64,000 nt of DNA from Xanthobacter sp. NM-59 (GTDB taxonomy: Bacteria; Pseudomonadota; Alphaproteobacteria; Rhizobiales; Xanthobacteraceae): the NCBI RefSeq assembly GCF_021401125.1, contig NZ_JACBFQ010000004.1, positions 62,001-126,000 on the forward strand, in the 5' to 3' direction. This document shows, one piece after another, positions 54,312-62,506 of this stretch. Made by a program: the position numbers and the translations under genes. The number at the start of each line of letters is the position of its first letter. Position 1 is the stretch's first letter. The notes below the pieces were generated by a model. It was not told the DNA's origin and did not search any database. It saw only the letters and a program-made list of their open reading frames with translations.

Positions 54312-55064
54312 TCAATCCCGTCGCGCGAGTGAGCGCAGGAAGCCCTCGTATTCCTCGGTCAGCTCCATATCCACGGCGAACGCATTCTTCAGGAGGATGT
54401 TGGCGATGAAGGCCTGGTCGTTCTTCGGATCGGCCAGGGTGTCACGCAGCACCGGCACCGTGTCCTCGATGTGCTTGAGGAAGGCGATGCCCTTTTCCAG
54501 GGTTTCGTTCCACTTGGCGCGGTGCCACAGGGCCAGCGGATACATGATTTCGCTCACGAAATTGGATTTGCGCGCCTTCTCGAAGAAGCGCAGGCCCGCG
54601 CTCCAATTCTCCTTGGCGCGCAGCGGCGGGGGCGGGATGTCGCCGAGCAGCATTTTCTTGCCCGCCTGGCCCACGAAATCATCCAGCGTCACCGGCGCGT
54701 CGATCTGGGAGCGGAAGTGCCACAGGGCGAAATTGCCAGGATATTCCTTGCCCATGGCCTCGATCAGGGCGGCTTCCACCTTGTCCACGGCGGCTTTGTC
54801 GCCCTTCAGCGCGGCGGTCATGCAGAAGGCGAACAGCGTGTCGTTTCCCACATTATGGACGCCGCCAGTCGCAAGCTGCTGGGGCGTGAGGGCGGGCGTC
54901 TTGCCGTCCACCGGGGCCACCGGCTCACCGGCGCGCTGGGCCATGATGTAGGACGTGATCTCCAGCCACGGCATGTAATTGGCAATGAAGGCATCCGGGT
55001 CCACGTGCACGATGGCCAGATTGAGGGGCATCTTGCGCTTTTGCAGCTCGGCCATGTCGGTCAT
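54312..55064 (-). CDS. hypothetical protein, 250 residues
   Basis: I do not recognise this family. The protein is soluble, without signal peptide or membrane segment, and begins MTDMAELQKRKMPLNLAIVHVDPDAF. Visible features are a hydrophobic segment NDTLFAFCMTAALKG, the block FALWHFRSQIDAPVTLDDFVGQAGKK and a C-terminal helical part (EEYEGFLRSLARRD). The ATG at 55064 follows AGGGGATTTCC, a good ribosome-binding site. It stands alone on the minus strand, convergent with the CorC-like gene. Base composition is like its neighbours, so it is probably a resident gene. Confidence 0.7.
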   Translation of the reverse strand: MTDMAELQKRKMPLNLAIVHVDPDAFIANYMPWLEITSYIMAQRAGEPVAPVDGKTPALTPQQLATGGVHNVGNDTLFAFCMTAALKGDKAAVDKVEAALIEAMGKEYPGNFALWHFRSQIDAPVTLDDFVGQAGKKMLLGDIPPPPLRAKENWSAGLRFFEKARKSNFVSEIMYPLALWHRAKWNETLEKGIAFLKHIEDTVPVLRDTLADPKNDQAFIANILLKNAFAVDMELTEEYEGFLRSLARRD

Positions 55065-55411
55065 GGAAATCCCCTGAAATGTGAGAGCGTAGGGCAGAAA
55101 GAACGCAGGCGGGAAACGCGGGGCGAGGGCCCGGCCCGAGCGGAAGCGTCGCCTTCGCGACACCGCACGCGCGAACAAGTTGTCGCAGCAAGAAAAATGC
55201 CAAGGTGCGGCAGGTCCGCCCCGGCCTCGGCCGCGCGGGAGCGATGGCCTCCATGCGAATCGAAGGTGTCGGAAGCCAGGGCGGCGCCGCGCACTGCGCT
55301 TCGCCCGAACCACTCATTGTTGTGGGTGCTCGTCCGCCGGCAGGCCGGGCCTTCCGCTCAATGCTGTGCGGGATCGGTGCCGCGCGACTCTCGCTGGGGT
55401 GCGCTTCGCGC
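55065..55411. other. intergenic region without recognised gene
   Basis: The 347 bp between the 250-residue protein gene and the histidine phosphatase gene show no supported gene and no clear hairpin or promoter. Confidence 0.5.
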
Positions 55412-56014
55412 TCAGTCGGCCACGTCGAAGCGGCCGCCGGACACCACATAGACGGCGCCCTGGCGCACCGGCAGTACCGCGGCTTCTTCCGCGGGCATGC
55501 CCGCGAGCACGTGCAGCGCCGCGCGAATGACGCCGCCATGGGTGACGATCACCGCATCGCCCGGCAGCTCGGAAATCGCGGATGTCACGCGGCGGGAGAG
55601 ATCCACATAGCTCTCGCCCTCGGGCGGCACGAAGCGCCACGGGTCGCGATCACGCTTGCGCACGGCGTCGAAATCCCGCCGGCGCAGCTCCGGCCAGGTC
55701 TGGCCCTCCCAGCGTCCGAAGGAGAGTTCGGCGAAGCGGATGTCGGTGGAAAAATCATGCGCCGGCAGGTCGAGGCTGGTGCGCAGAATGCGCATGGTCT
55801 CGGTGGCCCGCACCAGGGGGCTCGAAATGAAGGCCAGCTCCTCCGGCGGTCCGGCGAGCTGATGCAGTACGCGCCCGACGCTTCCGGCCTGGATGCGGCC
55901 GAGCGCGTTGAGCGGCACATCCCGGCGCCCCTGCAGGCGACCGGCCACATTCCAGTCCGTCTCTCCATGGCGGACCAGAAAAAAGCGGTGCCGCTCATCG
56001 GAGGCGGGACTCAT
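55412..56014 (-). CDS. histidine phosphatase family protein
   Basis: This 200-residue protein belongs to the phosphoglycerate mutase-like histidine phosphatases. The catalytic RHGETDWN is near the N-terminus, FISSPLVRATETM carries the second Arg, RFAELSFGRWEGQ has the conserved Glu, and VIVTHGGVIRAAL has the second His. A start at 56014 (MSPASDE) is preferred, but an ATG at 56071 is in frame and neither has a strong ribosome-binding site. It is followed upstream by the 171-residue exported protein and fabI, the arrangement seen near aroC in many Hyphomicrobiales. The substrate cannot be predicted. Confidence 0.83.
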   Translation of the reverse strand: MSPASDERHRFFLVRHGETDWNVAGRLQGRRDVPLNALGRIQAGSVGRVLHQLAGPPEELAFISSPLVRATETMRILRTSLDLPAHDFSTDIRFAELSFGRWEGQTWPELRRRDFDAVRKRDRDPWRFVPPEGESYVDLSRRVTSAISELPGDAVIVTHGGVIRAALHVLAGMPAEEAAVLPVRQGAVYVVSGGRFDVAD

Positions 56015-56180
56015 GCCGGCGGAAGCCGGGGCCGCCCCGACGGAGCCCCTCGGGTGGGTCGAAGAGATCATGGCCGCTGCCCCATCGGTGAAGACGCCGC
56101 TTGCTCGCAGGGGCGCGCGGAACCACGGAGTGGGCGAATCATCTGCACACGCGGCGCGGGGGCCGCTTTTGCCCAGGTCA

Positions 56181-56696
56181 TCAGCGCGCGGGCACCGCGA
56201 CGACGTGGTCGTACCACGCGCCAAGGGAGGGGTAGGTCACGCGCAAGGTCACGGTCTGGCCCGGGGCGCGGCGGCCCTTGTACTGCACCACGGCGCCCTT
56301 GGCCGGATGGCCGACGCACAGATTGGTGGCGCCGCCATCAATGCCGGTGGCGACGAAGCGGCCGTAGGCCACGCTCACCTTCGCGCCAGGCGGGGCCGAC
56401 AGCACCTTGATGGTGGGCACCTGGCTCTGCTGGCAATTGTAGTCGGACGTTCCCGCCGCGAAGATGCCGCCCTTGGGGAGCTGCGCCGCGGGGCCCATGC
56501 CGATCATGTAGGAAATGCCCGGCTGGCTGGGTGTCACATAGTTCGGGAAGAAAGCGCCGCCGGGACCGAAGACGCGATCCCGGAGCGGGTATTGCTCCAG
56601 GGTGGGCAGGCTCTGCGCGCCGGCGCAGGTCGCCGCCGCGCCCAGGGCGAGCGGGGTGGCGAGCGCGGCAAGGACGAGGCGCAGGGCTGTCCGCAT
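56181..56696 (-). CDS. exported hypothetical protein
   Basis: This 171-residue protein has a signal peptide (LVLAALATPLALGAAATCAGAQS) and a mature part that I do not recognise as a named family. Visible blocks are FGPGGAFFPNYVTPSQPGISYMIG, AAGTSDYNCQQSQVP (one Cys), VATGIDGGATNLCVG (second Cys, so a disulfide is possible) and a beta-rich end TVTLRVTYPSLGAWYDHVV. The start at 56696 follows AGGAGACAGATC. It lies 35 nt downstream of fabI in the same direction and may be cotranscribed with it. Confidence 0.7.
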   Translation of the reverse strand: MRTALRLVLAALATPLALGAAATCAGAQSLPTLEQYPLRDRVFGPGGAFFPNYVTPSQPGISYMIGMGPAAQLPKGGIFAAGTSDYNCQQSQVPTIKVLSAPPGAKVSVAYGRFVATGIDGGATNLCVGHPAKGAVVQYKGRRAPGQTVTLRVTYPSLGAWYDHVVAVPAR

Positions 56697-56731
56697 GATC
56701 TGTCTCCTGTTGGCGCGCCGCGAGGGCCGAC

Positions 56732-57559
56732 TCACTCCTTGACCAGAGCGAGATCCGGCGCCTCGGGATGCTTCATGCCAACGATATGATATCCGGCGTC
56801 CACATGGTGGATCTCACCGGTCACACCTCGCGACAAATCCGAAAGGAGGTACACGCTGGTGTCGCCCACCTCGTCGGTGGTGACGGTGCGGCGCAGCGGA
56901 GAGTTCAGCTCGTTCCACTTCAGGATGTAGCGGAAATCACCGATTCCCGAGGCGGCCAGCGTCTTGATGGGGCCAGCGGAAACGGCATTCACGCGAATCG
57001 CCTTGGGGCCCAGGTCGGCGGCAAGATACCGCACCGAGGCTTCCAGGGCCGCCTTGGCCACGCCCATCACGTTGTAATGGGGCATCCACTTCTCGGCGCC
57101 GTAATAGGTGAGGGTCAGAAGCGAGCCGCCATCGTTCATCAGCTTTTCCGCCCGCTTCGCGATGGCGGTGAAGGAATAGCAGGAGATGAACATGGTCTTG
57201 GTGAAATTGTCCGCCGTGGTGTCCACATAGCGGCCGTCGAGCTCGTCCTTGTTGGAAAAGGCGATGGCGTGCACCACGAAATCGAGCTTGCCGAACAGCT
57301 TTTCGGTTTCCGCGAACACCGCGTCCAGGGTGTCGGGCTCGGTCACGTCGCAATGGCCGACAAGGTGCCCACCCAGCTCGGCGGCCAGCGGCTCCACGCG
57401 CTTCTTCAGCGGCTCACCCTGATAGGTGAGGGCGATCTCAGCGCCCGCAGCACGCGCGGCCTTGGCGATTCCGTAGGCGATGGATCGATTGTTGGCGACA
57501 CCGAGAATCAGCCCGCGCTTGCCCTTCAGAAGACCGCTCGCGAAACCGTCCGTCGCCAT
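56732..57559 (-). CDS. fabI: enoyl-[acyl-carrier-protein] reductase (NADH)
   Basis: This 275-residue SDR-type enzyme reduces the enoyl-ACP double bond in each fatty acid elongation round. The N-terminal GKRGLILGVANNRSIAYGIA is the FabI cofactor block. The catalytic pair is in LTYYGAEKWMPHYNVMGVAKAAL (Tyr-x6-Lys). LSDLSRGVTGEIHHVDAGYHIVGM is the hallmark end. The ATG at 57559 follows GGAG at 8 nt; an upstream extension to 57616 is not supported. It lies 120 bp from a tRNA-Pro gene on the other strand. Triclosan-type inhibitors target this family. Confidence 0.95.
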   Translation of the reverse strand: MATDGFASGLLKGKRGLILGVANNRSIAYGIAKAARAAGAEIALTYQGEPLKKRVEPLAAELGGHLVGHCDVTEPDTLDAVFAETEKLFGKLDFVVHAIAFSNKDELDGRYVDTTADNFTKTMFISCYSFTAIAKRAEKLMNDGGSLLTLTYYGAEKWMPHYNVMGVAKAALEASVRYLAADLGPKAIRVNAVSAGPIKTLAASGIGDFRYILKWNELNSPLRRTVTTDEVGDTSVYLLSDLSRGVTGEIHHVDAGYHIVGMKHPEAPDLALVKE

Positions 57560-57735
57560 TTGCCCATACTCCACATGATCAAGCCGTTGATGCCGCACGG
57601 TCGCACCTTCTGGCAAAGGAACGCCCCTTCGGCCGGCTTCCTATGACATGGGGCCATCCACCGTTCAAGCGAGCATGGCTCAACTTGGCACTTGCATCGG
57701 GAGGAAAGGGCATGTTAGAGGCATCGCCCTGGCCA

Positions 57736-57812
57736 CGGAGTGTAGCGCAGTCTGGTAGCGCACCACGTTCGGGACGTGGGGGTCGCAGGTTCAAATCCTG
57801 CCACTCCGACCA
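57736..57812 (+). tRNA. tRNA-Pro(CGG)
   Basis: A 77-nt cloverleaf is present with acceptor stem CGGAGTG/CACTCCG, discriminator A and genomically encoded CCA (57810-57812). The anticodon stem CCACGT/ACGTGG frames the loop TTCGGGA with anticodon CGG, which reads CCG proline codons. The T arm GCAGG TTCAAAT CCTGC is standard. Confidence 0.96.
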
Positions 57813-58500
57813 GTGGCTTCAGAGGTTTCCATGACCAGATGGAAGCCGCGCCGGCAGAACGAAGGGACAAAGTTCCCGTCTGCACACAACGGCGCTCCGA
57901 CATTGACTGCGGAAATGCCGCAAACAGCCAGTCGGCCTTGTTTCTTTTCCAAAATCCAGAAATCGCATGTTGGGCTCAGGGGCGCAGCGCCTAGATTCCC
58001 TGGAGCTTGAAGCTGCCGGCCTGCGAATCGCGCGCGGCATCGGCGTGTGATTCGCGGTCTTGCCGGTGGAGAATCGCCGCGTGCCTCGCGCTGCACGCGA
58101 TTCCGGTGGGCCGCATGTGCGCAAGCCGATCGGAAAATGTGGTGGAGACCGTCTGTGCCTGGTCCCATCATCATCTCTCAGTTGGGCGATGGTTATCCCT
58201 CTGACCGGCGACGGTAAGAAAAAATCGCGCGCGGCTGAATTGTGAATTCATCCGTTATGCAGCGTTTGCTGAAAAACACGCCGGCGACGGTCATTGGTCT
58301 CTCTCCGATTTCAGGAATATGGATCTGCGGAGTCGTCTGCTGGGGGGGGGGCGAGCGGGCTCGCGCTGGGCGTCATCATCCGGCGGCGTTCATCGGGTTT
58401 GCATGCGGCCAGGAAAGGCTGCCTCGCTGGGTTCCGCATCTGCAGGGGGCCCCGGTATCGGTTCTCCATTCACGCGCCTGGTGATGAGCCTGATCCCTGT

Positions 58501-58713
58501 CGCACCGATCGCCTGGCGGATCGCGCCGTACCCACCCTGATCTTTCGGGGCGAATCAGATCTGGCTGGCGGTGCGGACGTCGCGTCTCGCTACATGCGGT
58601 CCAGCGCGATAAGGCTCCACATCCTGCGCTGCGATCATGGTGTCGTGCGGCCGGTCGCCAGCGGAAATGGGGTCGCCGAACGAACGGCCGCTTTTGTGGA
58701 GGGGCTGCGTCGG
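58501..58713 (+). pseudogene. possible decayed alpha/beta hydrolase fragment
   Basis: About 70 codons resemble the end of an alpha/beta hydrolase: PTLIFRGESD has the form of the strand and Asp loop before the catalytic acid, IRLHILRCDHGVV resembles the strand and loop with the catalytic His, and TAAFVEGLRR fits the last helix. There is no upstream nucleophile elbow in the same frame, so it would be a remnant. The similarity is weak and could be chance. Confidence 0.25.
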
Positions 58714-58779
58714 TCGGTTGGATGGGCCTCGCCGCGCGCCCGGGGGCAGAGCACGGGCCTGCCGTCTGGCGAAATCGTC

Positions 58780-58813
58780 CCCAAGCGCAAATGCTGGCCC
58801 AAGCGCAAATGCT
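58780..58813 (+). repeat. short direct repeat, two copies
   Basis: The word CCCAAGCGCAAATGCT occurs at 58780-58795 and 58798-58813, separated by GG. It lies in the gene-poor stretch after tRNA-Pro. No function is evident. Confidence 0.8.
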
Positions 58814-58911
58814 CGGCCCTTCAGCGGGCTGGCCGATCGTCGCCTGCGCTCTGTTTCCCCAATCCGGGCGCGGCCAAGCAACGCCCACGGGCGTGGTGCG
58901 CGGGCGAGCTC

Positions 58912-59073
58912 CTAGAAAATCTCCAGCCCGTCCCGCACCGTATCGTTCAGGCCGGGGGCCTGCTGGCGATCGAGCCGGTTGAAGATCTCCCGCAGGCGGG
59001 CTTCGACGCGCAGCATCCAAATAAGCGCGGCCACCGTCACGATGGCGAGAATCGCGGTCGTCATGGGTTCCAT
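58912..59073 (-). CDS. small single-helix membrane protein (putative)
   Basis: This 50-53-residue frame encodes MTTAILAIVTVAALIWMLR, a membrane helix, then a charged tail VEARLREIFNRLDRQQ that could be amphipathic. ATGs at 59073 and 59064 are both possible, and AGGATGG precedes the latter. No family is recognised. The N-out single-helix architecture and ribosome-binding site make it a plausible small gene, but chance opening cannot be excluded. Confidence 0.45.
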   Translation of the reverse strand: MEPMTTAILAIVTVAALIWMLRVEARLREIFNRLDRQQAPGLNDTVRDGLEIF

Positions 59074-59261
59074 CCTGATGTCCGGAGCGCAGCTGGGAGG
59101 TCGCTCCAACGGTCCAGAAAACACCATTCCGCCAAATACGCCGGCGAGCTCGGGAAAGGTTGCAGGAAGTTGCGCAACCTATCAATTGCAAAATGGCCGG
59201 CTGCGTCATCTTACCCCCCAATGCGCGCGGCGGATCCGCCGAAAGGGGGATGGATCCGCCT

Positions 59262-59780
59262 TCAGGCGAGATCCAGCCGCCATGCAGCCGAAAGGCTGTA
59301 GCGCATGGGCGCGAAGCGGCGCCAAAGCCGCGTCATGTCGTCGAGCGAGAGGTCCTCGCGATGGGCCTCGCAGATACGACCGGCGGTGATGCCTTCGTCG
59401 CAGCTCAGCCGATGCGCGGCCTTCGCGAGGCTTGCTGCGTCGAACAGGGGCTCTGCAGAGAGAGTCATGGCCGCGCGCGCCATCAGGCGATGGATCGCCG
59501 TGTCCTCGGGCGCGAAGGCGCCGATCAGCAGCCGCAGCTGCCATTGGCCGGCGCCGCGGGTGCCTTGCCCCGCCGCCAGCGGGCGGGGGGCAAGGGGAGA
59601 GGCGGCTGGCGCCAGGCCGTGCAGATGCACGAACAGGCCGTATTCGGGCGCGCGCCAGGGGGAGCTCACCAGCGCCGCGGGACTGTCCGGCAGGTCCGAA
59701 ACCGCGCTTTCGAGGCGGGCGCGGAGGGCTTCCACGGCGATGGCGGGGAGGTCGGCTTCACGCATGTCCGGCTGGGTCAT
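59262..59780 (-). CDS. hypothetical protein, 172 residues
   Basis: I do not recognise the family of this soluble protein with confidence. The segment QWQLRLLIGAFAPEDTAIHRLMARAAMTLS slightly resembles Pvc16/DUF4255-type proteins, but no phage-tail-like genes are nearby, so that reading is weak. AGGAAAGAGCC precedes the ATG, a good ribosome-binding site. It begins 30 nt after the MFS transporter stop and is probably the third gene of the operon that starts at 62341. Confidence 0.6.
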   Translation of the reverse strand: MTQPDMREADLPAIAVEALRARLESAVSDLPDSPAALVSSPWRAPEYGLFVHLHGLAPAASPLAPRPLAAGQGTRGAGQWQLRLLIGAFAPEDTAIHRLMARAAMTLSAEPLFDAASLAKAAHRLSCDEGITAGRICEAHREDLSLDDMTRLWRRFAPMRYSLSAAWRLDLA

Positions 59781-59810
59781 GGCTCTTCCTTTCCTGCGGA
59801 CCGGTCCGCG

Positions 59811-60995
59811 TCAGGAGGCGTCGCGCAGCCTCCAGGCGGCCAGGGCGAAGAGCGTGCAGGATATGGCCGCGAATATGGCGAGGCCGTGCACATGGGCCTG
59901 CATGGACACGCCCGCCAGAAGCGGGCCCAGCAGCGCGCCAAAGCCCCAGAACAGGCCACTGACCGCGTAGATGCCCACAAGGTCGCCCCCCTTGAAGCGG
60001 GCCCCGACGATGGTGATCATGATGGTGTAGATGCCCACGAACGCGCCGCCCCACACGAACAGCAGGCCGTATGTCGCGACCGCATGGCCCAGCGCCAGCG
60101 GCCACACGGCGGCACCCAGGGCTGCGAACACGGCGAGCGCGATCACCAGCCGCCGGCGGTCCACCGTGTCGCCAAGCCAGCCGATGGGCAGTTGCAACAG
60201 GATGGCGCCGACCATCATCACCGACATCAGCCGCGTGGCATCCTGCTCGCCCCAGCCCAGGCCGATGGCGTAGAGGGCCAGGAAGGAGAGGCCGGCCGTC
60301 TCGATGGCCGCATTGAGCGCGGTGGCGCCCAGGGCGAGCGGGGCCAGGCGCAGATAGTGCACCGGCGAATCCACGCTCGGCTCGTCGAAATGGGGCGCCG
60401 GCACGCGCGGCGAGGCGATGAACACCACCGCCGCCAGGCAGATGGCCGCCCCGAGCCCATAGGGCAGCAGCCCGCCGGAGCCCACCAGCGACAGGATGAA
60501 GGGCCCCAGCGCCAGCCCGACCGAGAGCGCGGCCGTATAGGCGGCCATGGCGCGGGCGCGGGTGCTCTCCGTCGAAAGGGCGTTGATCCAGGTTTCGGAG
60601 GTCACGAACAGCGCCTCCGCCGCCATGCCCAGCACTAGCCGCAGGGGGAACCACAGCCAGATGGAGGGCACCGCCGGAAACGCCATGAGGGTGAGCGTCG
60701 ACAGGCCAAGCGAGCCGATGATGATGCGCCTGGCCCCGAACCGCGCCACCATGCGGGGCAGCAGCAGGGCGGTGACGAGCACGCCCACGGCATGCATGGC
60801 GGCATTGGCGCCGATGACGGTCTGTGACACGCCATGCTGGGCAAGCCCCAGCGCCACCAGCGGCGCGCTCAGCGAATAGGTGAGGCCGAACACCGCGGCG
60901 GTGGCGATGACCGCGGCCCGGGCCAGGATATGGCCGCCAGCGGCATCACCGCTGGCTTGCGGCGTGGAGAGTTCGGCGGCGTCGGGGCCCGTCAT
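59811..60995 (-). CDS. MFS transporter, YcaD-like
   Basis: This 394-residue protein has about twelve hydrophobic segments and the general layout of the YcaD/UMF-type major facilitators. Family-like blocks are FGLTYSLSAPLVALGL in helix 1, RFGARRIIIGSL in loop 2-3, SETWINALSTESTRARAMAAYTAA in the middle of the first half and GWLGDTVDRRRLVIAL in the second half. The start at 60995 overlaps the preceding gene by 4 nt (ATGA), and AGGAAAGC is just upstream. Substrate unknown; export of small molecules is likely. Confidence 0.82.
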   Translation of the reverse strand: MTGPDAAELSTPQASGDAAGGHILARAAVIATAAVFGLTYSLSAPLVALGLAQHGVSQTVIGANAAMHAVGVLVTALLLPRMVARFGARRIIIGSLGLSTLTLMAFPAVPSIWLWFPLRLVLGMAAEALFVTSETWINALSTESTRARAMAAYTAALSVGLALGPFILSLVGSGGLLPYGLGAAICLAAVVFIASPRVPAPHFDEPSVDSPVHYLRLAPLALGATALNAAIETAGLSFLALYAIGLGWGEQDATRLMSVMMVGAILLQLPIGWLGDTVDRRRLVIALAVFAALGAAVWPLALGHAVATYGLLFVWGGAFVGIYTIMITIVGARFKGGDLVGIYAVSGLFWGFGALLGPLLAGVSMQAHVHGLAIFAAISCTLFALAAWRLRDAS

Positions 60996-62341
60996 GGCAT
61001 GCTTTCCTGGGTCACGGAGGCGCGCGCCGCGCGCAGGCGGCGGAGGAAGTCGCCGAGACGGATGACGAAGGAGGGGGCGTTGGGCTCGACGATGCGCTTC
61101 AGCGTGCGGGCATAATCGAGCACCAAGCCGGGGGTCCAGCTCATGGCCCCGGCGCGGGAGCGGATGTAGGCGGCGGCCCACAGGTCCGGGTTCAGCAGCA
61201 GCAGGCCCAGGCGCATCCAGGGCAGGCGCGCCGACAGAGCTCCTTCCAGCGCCGAATCGAGCGCGGCGGCCACCGCGACGGAGCAGTTGCGGTTGGTGAG
61301 GTTGTAGGTGTCGTCCTGCCGGTAGCCGGCCCAGTAGGCGCGCAGGCGGCGGGCATCATAGGTGAAGAAGTCCACCCGCTGGTCGGCCTCGCACCAGTTG
61401 GCGGCTTCCTGGGCGTATGAGGGCTGGAAGCGGCCGCGCACATCATTCTCGGCGGACGCCCGCAGGCGGCGGGCGAAATCTGCGGAGCCGCTCTCGATCT
61501 CCTGCGCCGGATAGTGGCTGATATAGAGATCCGGCGTCAGCTCAAGGGCCGAATGGCCGGTGGAGATGTGGCCGTCCGTATCCACGGCGGCGATGTAGCG
61601 GTCGATCAGCAGCCGGCGCCCGCGCACGTCGGCGGAGCCCACCGGGGTCCAGACCCGCACCGTCATGGGCTGGTCGTGGTGCTGGGGGCGCGAGGGCGGG
61701 GCGCCCTCGTCGCTCACCAGGACCGGGGCATTGTCATACCAGTTGCGGACCCCGAACAGGGGCAGCGCCAGAATCGCCACTTCGTCGAGATGGTTGCGCA
61801 GCATCAGGGCGGTGCGCAGGATCACGCCGCCGCTCACCAGAAGCAGCAGGCTGACGCAGACCGGCACGTTGAGTCGGTGCGGAAGGGGCCAATCGGTGAC
61901 CACCAGGCCCGCCAGCACGATCTCCGCCGCGCCGATGGCGGCCATGGTGCGCCAGCGCGGGAAACGCACCATCACCGAGGAGACGATGCGGGCCACGCCA
62001 TCCACCGCGAAGGCGAGGCCGAACAGGATCGCCACCGCCATCTCGTTGTGGAGCGGAAGATCGATGATGAGGCCGCCCAGCACCATCAGCGCCAGCGAAC
62101 GGAGGATGGTGAACAGCCGGCCGGTGGGGCTGGGGCTCGCAATGCCGATCAACAGGCCGAGCAGCCCCTCGAACAGGAACACGTAGCCGAAGAGGTTGGT
62201 GGCCAGTGAAACGGTGCCGTCCACCAGATCGGCGAGGATGACGAGGGCCAGGGCGAACAGCGCCAGGGCGACGATGAGAAGACCCCACCACCGTCGGCGC
62301 AGCGCCTGTGCGCCGACGAGAATGAACGCGAGCTGCACCAT
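60992..62341 (-). CDS. HdeD-like membrane protein fused to a papain-like (permuted NlpC/P60-like) domain
   Basis: This 449-residue protein has two parts. The first 190 residues form about six membrane helices in the style of the HdeD/DUF308 family (LFGYVFLFEGLLGLLIGI, AVAILFGLAFAVDGVARI). The second part (about 215-449) is a soluble domain with GHSALELTPDLYISHYP (His263) followed some 90 residues later by TNRNCSVAVAAALDSAL (Cys353). His before Cys is the order of circularly permuted papain-like folds (PPPDE, LRAT/YiiX type), so it may be a membrane-anchored cysteine peptidase or acyltransferase. It opens an operon with the MFS gene. The catalytic assignment is inference. Confidence 0.7.
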   Translation of the reverse strand: MVQLAFILVGAQALRRRWWGLLIVALALFALALVILADLVDGTVSLATNLFGYVFLFEGLLGLLIGIASPSPTGRLFTILRSLALMVLGGLIIDLPLHNEMAVAILFGLAFAVDGVARIVSSVMVRFPRWRTMAAIGAAEIVLAGLVVTDWPLPHRLNVPVCVSLLLLVSGGVILRTALMLRNHLDEVAILALPLFGVRNWYDNAPVLVSDEGAPPSRPQHHDQPMTVRVWTPVGSADVRGRRLLIDRYIAAVDTDGHISTGHSALELTPDLYISHYPAQEIESGSADFARRLRASAENDVRGRFQPSYAQEAANWCEADQRVDFFTYDARRLRAYWAGYRQDDTYNLTNRNCSVAVAAALDSALEGALSARLPWMRLGLLLLNPDLWAAAYIRSRAGAMSWTPGLVLDYARTLKRIVEPNAPSFVIRLGDFLRRLRAARASVTQESMP

Positions 62342-62413
62342 GGGCTGCTTCCGGAAGATGACACCTCGAACGAGGCGCCGGAAGATGCCCTGAGGCCCGG
62401 GCCGGACGCAATG

Positions 62414-62461
62414 GAGAAAAACGCGCCGCCGGCACCGTGGCGGGCGCCACCGTGCCGGCGG
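62414..62461 (-). terminator. mgtE intrinsic terminator
   Basis: A perfect 15-bp stem (62426-62440 with 62447-62461) with a 6-nt loop lies 45 bp beyond the mgtE stop. On the minus strand it is followed by GCGTTTTTC. It is a strong intrinsic terminator. Confidence 0.85.
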
Positions 62462-62506
62462 TTTCTGAAGGTGCCCCGGGCCGGTCTCAGGCCAGGGCCG
62501 CGGGCA

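Larger units (their letters stand above)
57813..58911. other. gene-poor stretch after tRNA-Pro
   Basis: No confident gene lies in these 1.1 kb. Parts are richer in A+T than the flanks (for example around 58200-58280), there is a run of ten G at 58342-58351, and a decayed hydrolase-like fragment may lie at 58501-58713. The region after a tRNA gene is a common integration site, but no integrase or copied tRNA end is visible. Confidence 0.55.

Noticed and set aside
58376-59221. A 281-codon minus-strand gene in the post-tRNA region
   Set aside because: The frame is Arg/Pro/Ala-rich, has no ribosome-binding site or family motif and overlaps the better-supported small membrane-protein frame.
57813-59261. 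Integrated element with att sites after tRNA-Pro
   Set aside because: No copy of the tRNA 3' end and no integrase frame were found in the window, so only decayed DNA is reported.
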